Positions 1-6,180 of a stretch of 13,760 nt of DNA are shown here, in pieces. The notes under the pieces were generated by a model. It had not been told where the DNA came from. It saw only the letters and a program-made list of their open reading frames with translations, and made no database searches. Numbering within the stretch: the first letter of the stretch is position 1; each line of letters begins with the position of its first letter. Source of the stretch: Flavobacteriaceae bacterium (GTDB taxonomy: Bacteria; Bacteroidota; Bacteroidia; Flavobacteriales; Flavobacteriaceae); NCBI GenBank assembly GCA_015493405.1, contig WGDF01000048.1:1-13760 (forward strand), read 5' to 3'. The position numbers and the translations under genes were made by a program.

Positions 1-14
1 AATCGGGCTTATTT

Positions 15-245
15 TTATTTTTCATCATCTGCAGGTGGTTTAAATCCTTTAAAACGATAATCTTCTAAACTTTTATCTTTATAACGGTAATATAAAAACA
101 GGGGCATCAAAATGAATACCATAAATAGAACACCTCCCCCCATAACTTTTGCATAGACCTGATTATGAGCTATATACTGTAAATAAAGTCCATAAGCAAA
201 AACGCCCAAGTTGATTAATAATAATAGTTGTAATAATCTTTTCAT
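15..245 (-). CDS. Small two-helix membrane protein, function unknown
   Basis: This is a 76-residue protein that I do not recognise. It has two hydrophobic stretches (about residues 4-24 and 35-53) separated by a short polar loop. Its basic C-terminal tail (RYKDK, then a lysine/aspartate-rich end) suggests a hairpin with both ends in the cytoplasm. The reading frame is open to an ATG at 278, but I start at the ATG at 243-245. A promoter -7 element (TACTTTTG, 273-266 on the minus strand) lies between the two ATGs, so the upstream one would fall outside the transcript, and the later start gives a clean Lys-Arg N-terminus followed at once by the first helix. It is divergent from ptb across about 120 bases, and nothing in the context indicates its job. 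I am fairly sure that it is a gene, but its function is unassigned. Confidence 0.7.
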   Translation of the reverse strand: MKRLLQLLLLINLGVFAYGLYLQYIAHNQVYAKVMGGGVLFMVFILMPLFLYYRYKDKSLEDYRFKGFKPPADDEK

Positions 246-265
246 AACTAAATAAAATGATGAAA

Positions 266-273
266 CAAAAGTA
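266..273 (-). promoter_or_regulatory. -7 promoter element of the small membrane protein gene
   Basis: Read on the minus strand the bases are TACTTTTG, an exact match to the Bacteroidota -7 consensus TAnnTTTG, about 20 bases upstream of the chosen ATG at 245. I see no good TTG-type -33 element at the usual distance. The element helps reject the upstream ATG at 278. Confidence 0.5.
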
Positions 274-337
274 GTCAATTCCTAAGTATATCCACTAAAA
301 AATTATAAAAATCAAGGTGTTTTTAAACAAATAAGCG

Positions 338-345
338 TATTTTTG
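338..345 (+). promoter_or_regulatory. -7 promoter element for ptb-buk
   Basis: TATTTTTG matches the Bacteroidota TAnnTTTG -7 element and ends 20 bases before the ptb start codon, so the leader would be short. The region where a -33 TTTG should lie holds only a degenerate GGTG, so the match is partial. A purine-rich AAAGAAG sits just upstream of the ATG. Confidence 0.45.
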
Positions 346-365
346 ACACAAAATTAAAGAAGCGG

Positions 366-1277
366 ATGTTACAAAAACTTAATAAAATTTCAGACCTAAA
401 AAATTTAGCTTTAAAAAACAAACCTAAAAAATTGGTTTTGGCTGCAGCCGGAGACGAACATTCTATCGATGCCGTCATTAAAGCCTATAAGATGGGAGTT
501 ATTCAGCCCATTTTAGTCGGCCGGAAAGATGAAATTTATAAATTGCTCTCAGATTGCAAAGATGTCGATAAATTCCAAATTTATAATCTTTCCGATGATA
601 AAAAAATTGTTCAAAAAGCCGTTACCTTAATTGTTAATAATGAAGCGGATATATTAATGAAAGGAAATGTAACCACGGCCACCCTGCTCAAAGGTGTTTT
701 AAATAAAGAATACGGGATGAAACATAAATCATTTTTATCACATTTTGCTTTATTTGAAATTCCGCATTACCATAAATTATTAGGTATAACCGATGTAGCT
801 TTAAATATTTTACCCAGTTTAGAACACAAAGTTCATATCGTTGAAAATGCCGTCCGGTTTATTAGAAAGATTGGCATTGAACAACCTAAAATTGCCGCTT
901 TATCGGCAATTGAAATGGTCAATGAAAAAATGCCTTCTACTATAGATGCTGCCTTACTATCCATTATGCAACGACGGGGTCAAATTAAACATTGCCTCAT
1001 TGACGGGCCATTGGCTTTTGACAATGCAATCAGTCTGGAAAGTAAAAAACAAAAAAAATTAGGCGGTGATGTTGCCGGTAATGCCGATATTTTATTGGTG
1101 CCCAATGTAGAATCCGGAAATATTTTATATAAATCACTAGTTGCTTTTGCAGATGCCAAAGTAGCCGGTATTGTTGTAGGTTCTGACTTTCCCATCGTTT
1201 TAACCTCTCGAGCCGATTCCGAAGAAACCAAGCTCAACAGTATTTTATTGGCAGCTGCTTCTGTAAACAAAGGATAA
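366..1277 (+). CDS. ptb: Phosphate butyryltransferase (phosphate acetyl/butyryl transferase family)
   Basis: The enzyme exchanges CoA for phosphate on butyryl-CoA, or on related short or branched acyl-CoAs, giving the acyl phosphate used by the kinase encoded next. The 303-residue length is normal for Ptb. Family blocks are visible: MKGNVTTATLLKG (about 98-110), a histidine-rich SHFALFEIPHYHKLL-type block (125-139), LLVPNVESGNILYKSL (243-258, the conserved end of the active-site cleft in PTA/PTB enzymes), and IVLTSRADS (277-285) near the C-terminus. It is a cytoplasmic protein. The stop codon is followed with no gap by the ATG of buk, indicating one transcript and possible translational coupling. 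The exact acyl substrate (butyrate, isobutyrate, isovalerate) cannot be read from sequence. The pairing with a butyrate kinase argues against a plain phosphate acetyltransferase. Confidence 0.92.
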   Translation: MLQKLNKISDLKNLALKNKPKKLVLAAAGDEHSIDAVIKAYKMGVIQPILVGRKDEIYKLLSDCKDVDKFQIYNLSDDKKIVQKAVTLIVNNEADILMKGNVTTATLLKGVLNKEYGMKHKSFLSHFALFEIPHYHKLLGITDVALNILPSLEHKVHIVENAVRFIRKIGIEQPKIAALSAIEMVNEKMPSTIDAALLSIMQRRGQIKHCLIDGPLAFDNAISLESKKQKKLGGDVAGNADILLVPNVESGNILYKSLVAFADAKVAGIVVGSDFPIVLTSRADSEETKLNSILLAAASVNKG

Positions 1278-2339
1278 ATGACAAACAAATCAGCAAAAAT
1301 ATTAGTCATTAATACCGGTTCAACAACTACCAAGATAGCCTTGTTTGAAAATGATAAAGTGATTTTAAATCACAAAATCAATCATGCGGTTAGTGCTCTT
1401 AGCCGGCTTAAAAATTTTGATGAACAAGTTACTTATAGAAAAAATTTAATCGATGAATTTCTTTTAAAGGCGCAAATTAATAAAGACGATATAGACATTT
1501 ATATGTGTCGGGGCGGATTAATTAAGCCTTTACCATCCGGAGTTTATAAGGTTGATAACCAAATGATTAAAGATTTAAAAAATGCAAAAAAACAACATGC
1601 CAGCAATTTAGCAGCCGTGATTGGAACTGCATTAAGTCAAGGTGCAAAACCGGTATATATCGCCGATCCGGTCGTCGTTGATGAAATGCAAGACCTTGCA
1701 CGGTATGCCGGTCATAAAAACTTTAAACGCATATCGATATTTCATGCTTTAAATCATAAGGCTGTCGCTAGAAAACACGCTGAAAAAATAGGCAAATCTT
1801 ATGAAACACTCAATTTAATAGTAGTGCATATGGGTGGCGGCATCTCTGTAGGTGCCCATTGCAAAGGTCGCGTTATTGATGTAAACCAAGCTTTAGATGG
1901 CGAAGGGCCTTTTTCTCCCGAACGCAGTGGCACTTTACCTGTCGGAGACCTGGTCAAAATGGCTTTTTCGGGTCGCTATACGCTTAAACAAATGCAAGAA
2001 ATGATTGTGGGGAAAGGTGGTTTAGTATCTTATTTGAACACTAATAATTTACAAGAGATTGAACAAAATTTGACTGAAAAATCAAGACTTGTCTTAGAAG
2101 CAATGGCTTATCAAATAGCTAAAAGTATTGGTGAAATGGCGGTAGTATTAAAAGGCAAAGTGGATGCTATTATCCTTACCGGTGGTGTAGCCTATTCTGA
2201 ATTTATAACACAAAATATCATTGATAGCGTTCAGTTTATAGCACCTGTTTATGTATATCCGGGAGAGGATGAAATGCAGGCTATGGCCTACAATGGTTTG
2301 TTGGTTTATAAGCATCAACTCAAACCCAAAACTTATTAA
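1278..2339 (+). CDS. buk: Butyrate kinase
   Basis: This kinase transfers phosphate from butyryl phosphate (or a branched acyl phosphate) to ADP, the ATP-yielding last step of the Ptb-Buk route; it can also run in reverse to activate acids. The 353 residues match the family length. Motifs of the acetokinase/ASKHA fold are present: the N-terminal phosphate loop INTGSTTTK (11-19), CRGG (77-80), HASN (107-110), HALNHKAVARKHA (156-168), the HMGGGIS adenosine/phosphate segment (184-190), DGEGPFSPERSGTLP (207-221), typical of butyrate rather than acetate kinases, and ILTGGVAYS near the C-terminus. It begins directly after the ptb stop. Its own stop (2337-2339) overlaps the stop of the convergent lectin gene, so there is no room for a terminator before the neighbour. 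Confidence 0.94.
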   Translation: MTNKSAKILVINTGSTTTKIALFENDKVILNHKINHAVSALSRLKNFDEQVTYRKNLIDEFLLKAQINKDDIDIYMCRGGLIKPLPSGVYKVDNQMIKDLKNAKKQHASNLAAVIGTALSQGAKPVYIADPVVVDEMQDLARYAGHKNFKRISIFHALNHKAVARKHAEKIGKSYETLNLIVVHMGGGISVGAHCKGRVIDVNQALDGEGPFSPERSGTLPVGDLVKMAFSGRYTLKQMQEMIVGKGGLVSYLNTNNLQEIEQNLTEKSRLVLEAMAYQIAKSIGEMAVVLKGKVDAIILTGGVAYSEFITQNIIDSVQFIAPVYVYPGEDEMQAMAYNGLLVYKHQLKPKTY

Positions 2340-2911
2340 GGTTTATATTCTATAACGAAAAACAAACGGTCGTTTTGATTCAGATCATTCCATTGCCCGG
2401 GTTTTCCTAAGCTTCCCAAACCTCTTGGCCACTCGGTCAACCCCATGGCCAAAGCATCTTGTTGGTTGTTATAATTATCCGGCTCATGCCCCCAGTTGGT
2501 AAAAGCATTATTGAGAGCGTGCCCCTTATAATTACCTTGCCAAAAGGCTATACCGATACCATCATTATTACCATCCCAGATCCAAAGACCTTCATGAGCG
2601 ATGTCATTGCCTCCCAACCATACATAAGATGCGCCACCACCGTCTTGTGCCCTACTATTATCTAATTTGATTTGAGCTTTATGTATCAGATTATAATAAA
2701 TTGCTTTTTGCTCTGACGTAGAATTAATCTCAGCCAAATAGCCCCCTCTGGCCACGGCGTAAGCCGCCGCCTCTTGCCATGTTTTGGGTATTTTAACCAC
2801 TTCATATGTTTTATTTTGAAATTGAAAACGATAGATTTTTTTGGCATCTTTTGATTGACCGAAAAATATTATACTTTTAAATAACAAGCTGATAATCAAT
2901 AACTTTTCCAT
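2336..2911 (-). CDS. Secreted C-type-lectin-fold protein
   Basis: The protein has 191 residues. A signal peptide (1 to about 19: Met-Glu-Lys, a hydrophobic core, then FFGQS) predicts export to the periplasm or surface. The rest (about 27-190) reads as one C-type lectin domain: TWQEAAAYAVARGGYLAEI (44-62), the helix INSTSEQ (62-68), VWLGGND (97-103), WIWDG (110-114), FTNWGHEPDNYNNQQD (137-152), GQWNDL (172-177) and the final FFVIEYK strand. The EPD triplet (143-145) and WND (174-176) lie where calcium and sugar-binding EPN/QPD and WND motifs sit in animal lectins, so Ca-dependent glycan binding is possible but unproven. The mature domain has no cysteine, so the disulfides usual in animal CTLDs are absent. 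The frame extends to an ATG at 2947, but that start puts a 14-residue polar stretch before the signal peptide, so I chose 2911. It is a single gene and its ligand is unknown. Confidence 0.82.
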   Translation of the reverse strand: MEKLLIISLLFKSIIFFGQSKDAKKIYRFQFQNKTYEVVKIPKTWQEAAAYAVARGGYLAEINSTSEQKAIYYNLIHKAQIKLDNSRAQDGGGASYVWLGGNDIAHEGLWIWDGNNDGIGIAFWQGNYKGHALNNAFTNWGHEPDNYNNQQDALAMGLTEWPRGLGSLGKPGQWNDLNQNDRLFFVIEYKP

Positions 2912-2991
2912 TTGTTTATATTTTTTTACCAAACACGGTGAATTCATTTGTCGCGATTAAATTAATCAATTTTATTGAATTTACAAAATAG

Positions 2992-2999
2992 CAAAAATA
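2992..2999 (-). promoter_or_regulatory. Possible -7 element for the lectin gene
   Basis: The minus-strand bases TATTTTTG match TAnnTTTG and would give a leader of roughly 75-80 bases before the start at 2911. No convincing -33 element is visible at 19-21 bases, so this is a weak call in AT-rich DNA. Confidence 0.35.
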
Positions 3000-3026
3000 T
3001 AATTTGGAATAATTCTTAATAAAATA

Positions 3027-3058
3027 TTTGTCCATTTCTAATTAAGACTGTATATTTG
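3027..3058 (+). promoter_or_regulatory. metK promoter (Bacteroidota -33/-7 type)
   Basis: TTTG (3027-3030), a 20-base spacer and TATATTTG (3051-3058) match the Bacteroidota consensus TTTG-N19-21-TAnnTTTG exactly. Transcription should start a few bases after 3058, only just upstream of the first helix of the riboswitch candidate, the arrangement expected for a leader regulator. Confidence 0.75.
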
Positions 3059-3069
3059 CCTAAATTATA

Positions 3070-3142
3070 AAAGGACGGATTTGGCTGCTTGCAACCTTTA
3101 AAAAAAATGCTAAAATGTATTTCCGCACCCGACAGTCAATCC
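3070..3142 (+). ncRNA. SAM-II-type riboswitch candidate in the metK leader
   Basis: The leader has the topology and core bases of the SAM-II pseudoknot. P1 would be AAAGG (3070-3074) with CCTTT (3095-3099). Its loop carries GATTT (3078-3082), GGCTG (3083-3087) and TTGCAA (3089-3094). An A-rich linker (3100-3107) is followed by TGCTAAA (3108-3114), the conserved 3' core. GC at 3091-3092 can pair with GC at 3109-3110, and GGCTG pairs with CAGTC (3133-3137), closing the pseudoknot. Unusually, about 18 bases separate the TGCTAAA core from CAGTC. In addition GGATT (3077-3081) can pair with AATCC (3138-3142), which would occupy the GATTT segment and may be a ligand-free alternative. The position between a good promoter and the SAM synthetase gene fits feedback by SAM. 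I recognise the class from memory and have not run a covariance model. Confidence 0.7.
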
Positions 3143-3183
3143 TAATTTTAGACAACTGAAATTAATTAAAAGAAGATTGAACT

Positions 3184-4449
3184 ATGCCTTATTTATTTAC
3201 ATCAGAGTCCGTATCAGAAGGACACCCCGATAAAGTTTCCGACCAAATTTCCGATCATTTATTAGACAATTTTTTGGCTTTTGACCCCGAATCCAAAGTG
3301 GCGATTGAAACTATGGTTACAACCGGTCAAGTTGTTGTCGCCGGCGAAGTCAAGAGTAAAACTTATGTCGATGTGCAAAAAATTACCCGTGAAACGATAA
3401 AACAAATCGGCTATGATAAAGACGATTATTATTTTAGCTACAAATCTTTAGGTGTTTTGTCCGCCATCCATGATCAAAGCGAAGATATCAATCAAGGTGT
3501 CGTGCGTGAAAGCAAAGCGGCACAAGGCGCCGGTGACCAAGGCATGATGTTTGGATATGCTACCAATGAAAGTAAGAATTATATGCCGCTTACTTTGGAT
3601 ATCGCGCATCAGTTGGTCAGAAAGTTGGCCGATATTCGCAAGGAAGGTTTACAAATGACTTATTTGCGTCCCGATGCCAAAAGTCAAGTTACCATAGAAT
3701 ATGATGATCAGCACAAACCTTTAAAAATCGACACCATTGTCATTTCTACACAACATGACCCTTTTGATATTGATGATGATAAAATGTTGCAAACCATCAA
3801 AAAAGATATGGAAACGATTTTAATTCCAAAATTGCTTTGCGAAAATCCGGAGTTAGAACCGCTTTTTTATGATTACAAACTACTGGTTAATCCAACCGGA
3901 AAATTTGTGATTGGTGGCCCACATGGCGATACAGGGTTAACAGGACGTAAAATCATAGTGGATACCTACGGTGGCCGTGGCGCTCACGGCGGGGGCGCCT
4001 TTTCGGGAAAAGATCCCAGCAAAGTAGATCGTAGTGGCGCTTATATGGCCCGCTATATAGCTAAAAATCTGGTCGCTGCCGGTGTGGCCGATGAAGTATT
4101 GATTCAGGTTTCATATGCCATAGGTGTGGCCAAGCCTGTCAGTATATTTGTCGATACAAATGGAACAGCAAAACATGGTTTTAAGGATCAGGAAATTGCC
4201 GAAAAAATTCCGCTTATTTTTGATTTAACACCAGCAGGTATCGAAAAAACTTTACAATTACGCGCGCCTATTTACAGTGAAACAGCCGCTTATGGTCATT
4301 TTGGAAGAAAACCGAGAAAAATGACCAAACATTTTGAACGCTATGATTACACCCAAGCAAAAATTTTAACAGAGCATATAGAAGTTGAATTATTTACTTG
4401 GGAAAAATTAAATAAAATTGAAGCCGTCAAAACAGCATTTAATTTATAA
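3184..4449 (+). CDS. metK: S-adenosylmethionine synthetase
   Basis: The enzyme makes S-adenosylmethionine from methionine and ATP, the methyl donor for the whole cell, in the cytoplasm. The 421 residues fit bacterial MetK. The start is unambiguous because the protein opens with the family N-terminus [20 protein letters not shown] (4-23), containing the catalytic His and a metal-binding Asp. Other signatures are [10 protein letters not shown] (47-56), the hexapeptide-type block [12 protein letters not shown] (115-126), [14 protein letters not shown] (244-257) and the phosphate loop [16 protein letters not shown] (269-284). It is a single-gene unit with its own promoter and riboswitch candidate upstream and a hairpin terminator downstream. 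There is no Shine-Dalgarno sequence; the leader just before the ATG is A-rich. No oddities are visible in the protein. Confidence 0.97.
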   Translation: MPYLFTSESVSEGHPDKVSDQISDHLLDNFLAFDPESKVAIETMVTTGQVVVAGEVKSKTYVDVQKITRETIKQIGYDKDDYYFSYKSLGVLSAIHDQSEDINQGVVRESKAAQGAGDQGMMFGYATNESKNYMPLTLDIAHQLVRKLADIRKEGLQMTYLRPDAKSQVTIEYDDQHKPLKIDTIVISTQHDPFDIDDDKMLQTIKKDMETILIPKLLCENPELEPLFYDYKLLVNPTGKFVIGGPHGDTGLTGRKIIVDTYGGRGAHGGGAFSGKDPSKVDRSGAYMARYIAKNLVAAGVADEVLIQVSYAIGVAKPVSIFVDTNGTAKHGFKDQEIAEKIPLIFDLTPAGIEKTLQLRAPIYSETAAYGHFGRKPRKMTKHFERYDYTQAKILTEHIEVELFTWEKLNKIEAVKTAFNL

Positions 4450-4467
4450 TAAACCGACTTTTTGATT

Positions 4468-4500
4468 TAATTAAGGCAACAATATCTGTTGCCTTAATTA
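4468..4500 (+). terminator. Bidirectional hairpin terminator between metK and the alpha/beta hydrolase operon
   Basis: A perfect 13-bp inverted repeat (TAATTAAGGCAAC at 4468-4480, its complement at 4488-4500) encloses a 7-base loop (AATATCT). It lies 18 bases after the metK stop and 11 bases beyond the end of the convergent hydrolase gene. The AT-rich outer stem supplies U-tracts in either direction, so it probably ends transcription from both sides. Confidence 0.8.
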
Positions 4501-4511
4501 TTGAAACAGAG

Positions 4512-5372
4512 TTATTTAACAAAATCTATAATTCTATTAACGACTTTCTTATTTTTCAAAATCCGGCTATGACCTAAGCCGCTGGTTTGAAGAATTTGCC
4601 CGTTTTCCAATTGTTTAAAATTATTGACAGCATCCGAGATTGGCACTTCTCTATCGTTTTCATCGTGAATAATCAGAACAGGCACTTTAATTTTTTTACT
4701 TTGTGTGCTGCCATGAAAATCAAAGATGGATTTGCCTGAAATTCGTTCAAAGACTGCGATTAATTTTCGAGCTACAACAGGTTTTAATTCCAGTTTTTTT
4801 ACAAAATCATTAAAAATATTAAAAATGGAATCCGGCGCGCCAATAGCCACTAATTTTTTAAACAAAGGCTTATTACCTTCTACATTTAATAAAGCTATTC
4901 CTCCCATAGAATGCCCGATAGCAACTTCAAAAGGGCCGTAAGTATCAGCTACTTTTTCTATCGTTTTGATAAATTCGGGCATCATTGTTTTATTCCCGGT
5001 CGATTGACCGTGAGCTGGAGCATCGAAACTATAAACGGTATAACCTTGCTGCAATAACGCCTCAATAATTTTAAACATTTGCGTGGCACGTCCCGACCAA
5101 CCGTGTACGATTAAAGCTTTGCGTTCACCGTTTCCCCAACGGTAAACCGCTATGGATTTGTCAATTTCCGGTATGGCAATATAAGAAATCTCGGCTTTTT
5201 CCGCCCAGGGCTTTTCCGGTTCGGGCATCTTGTGTTTGATCGGCTTTTGAAATAAATAGCGAACATATTTGGTCGCCAAATCCGGTGATAGGGCTTGTAA
5301 AAATTTGCCGGTTTGTATGATGAACCGGGGGATTTTAACCCCGCCTTGTTGTTTTTGTTTTTTAGAACTCAT
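4512..5372 (-). CDS. Alpha/beta hydrolase, substrate unknown
   Basis: This 286-residue alpha/beta-fold serine hydrolase has no signal peptide and is presumably cytoplasmic. The first 60 residues are a basic helical extension. The core shows the oxyanion segment VHGWSG (89-94), FDAPAHGQS (116-124), the nucleophile elbow GHSMGG (153-158, Ser155), a charged HDENDREVP turn that should hold the catalytic acid (Asp240, or Asp237), and GLGHSR with the catalytic His268. All three triad residues are therefore present. The family includes esterases, lipases and thioesterases, and nothing here fixes the substrate. It is the last gene of a three-gene minus-strand operon, beginning 19 bases after the GIN-domain lipoprotein gene, which hints at a link to envelope lipids, but this is inference. 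Confidence 0.88.
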   Translation of the reverse strand: MSSKKQKQQGGVKIPRFIIQTGKFLQALSPDLATKYVRYLFQKPIKHKMPEPEKPWAEKAEISYIAIPEIDKSIAVYRWGNGERKALIVHGWSGRATQMFKIIEALLQQGYTVYSFDAPAHGQSTGNKTMMPEFIKTIEKVADTYGPFEVAIGHSMGGIALLNVEGNKPLFKKLVAIGAPDSIFNIFNDFVKKLELKPVVARKLIAVFERISGKSIFDFHGSTQSKKIKVPVLIIHDENDREVPISDAVNNFKQLENGQILQTSGLGHSRILKNKKVVNRIIDFVK

Positions 5373-5391
5373 AAGCTGGTGAATTGAATGG

Positions 5392-6135
5392 CTAATTTAC
5401 AAAATAAATATGACCGGCATAATGTTGAGTAATATTAATCACCGGCGGCCGGTGATACAAATAAATATCGCCGTAGCCAAACAAATCACCTGTGATTTCT
5501 TGCACCGGATACAAGTGCATATCGGCATCGCTGCGTTGATATACTCGGATGTTTTGCGAGATAAGCTGTTGCCCTTTAAAAATAGGATTGCCACCATAAA
5601 ATCCGACAAATAAATTATTACAATTACCCGAAATCTTAAAAATACTGGTGCCGTTAGCCGTAATATTCAGCCGGTTCATGTAGATTTTCAAATCAAAGTC
5701 GGCAATATTGTTGGTGCCGATTTGGTTATTTTCGCAAATGATATCGAGCCGGTCAAATTGCCAAGTGTTACCCGAACTGATGCTTAAATCAGTATTGACT
5801 ATCAAACATTTAAAATCATCTACATATAAAGTTACTTTAGCAACGGCATTTTTATTTTCTATCAGACAATCGGTATGGTTGGTCAAGATGAGTTTCCGAT
5901 TCACTATTTTATAATCTATGTTTTTCCAAACGTCTTTACTGACATCAATCTGCATTTTGTTGAAGGTTGTATCATAAATTTTAAGTTGCACCAACGGATT
6001 GACTTCAATGGTATCAAAAGCTTGTAAATCAATTTGTTTAGTCATGCGCTCGCTTGAAAATTCGCAGGTAAACGGTGATTTTTGACAAGAATCAAAAAGC
6101 ACAATCAATAGAAATATGTTTATTATTTTTCTCAT
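5392..6135 (-). CDS. Lipoprotein with GIN domain (DUF2807, head-GIN family)
   Basis: The protein has 247 residues. The N-terminus MRKIINIFLLIVLFDSC is a lipoprotein-type signal peptide with the acylated Cys at 17; the lipobox FDSC is loose, as is common in Bacteroidota. The rest is built of short beta strands with regular polar turns (for example IDLQAFDTIEVNPLVQLKIYD, then repeated LxIxxNxxxI units), the pattern of the GIN/DUF2807 beta-helix, which is widespread in Bacteroidota and has no firmly known function (proposed adhesin-like head). The domain spans about residues 35-230. The frame extends two codons further to a TTG at 6141, but the ATG at 6133-6135 is preferred. It is the middle gene of the operon, 45 bases after the PagL-like gene. 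An envelope or surface role is likely, but the partner is unknown. Confidence 0.75.
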   Translation of the reverse strand: MRKIINIFLLIVLFDSCQKSPFTCEFSSERMTKQIDLQAFDTIEVNPLVQLKIYDTTFNKMQIDVSKDVWKNIDYKIVNRKLILTNHTDCLIENKNAVAKVTLYVDDFKCLIVNTDLSISSGNTWQFDRLDIICENNQIGTNNIADFDLKIYMNRLNITANGTSIFKISGNCNNLFVGFYGGNPIFKGQQLISQNIRVYQRSDADMHLYPVQEITGDLFGYGDIYLYHRPPVINITQHYAGHIYFVN

Positions 6136-6180
6136 TAACAACTGCTTTAATTCATTTATTTAAGCTACCTATTTTCATAA

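Noticed and set aside
246..278. Upstream ATG for the small membrane protein
   Set aside because: The -7 promoter element at 266-273 lies downstream of this ATG, so it would not be in the transcript.
980..1333. 117-codon open frame antisense to ptb and buk
   Set aside because: It lies inside two strongly recognised genes, and its protein has low-complexity Ser/Ala/Leu content typical of a shadow frame.
2912..2947. Upstream ATG of the lectin protein
   Set aside because: It adds a polar segment with a cysteine before an otherwise normal signal peptide; the ATG at 2911 has an A-rich leader.
3095..3115. A-run in the metK leader as a slippage site or intrinsic terminator
   Set aside because: It is better explained as the A-rich linker and TGCTAAA core of the riboswitch; a terminator would need a T-run after a GC stem on this strand.
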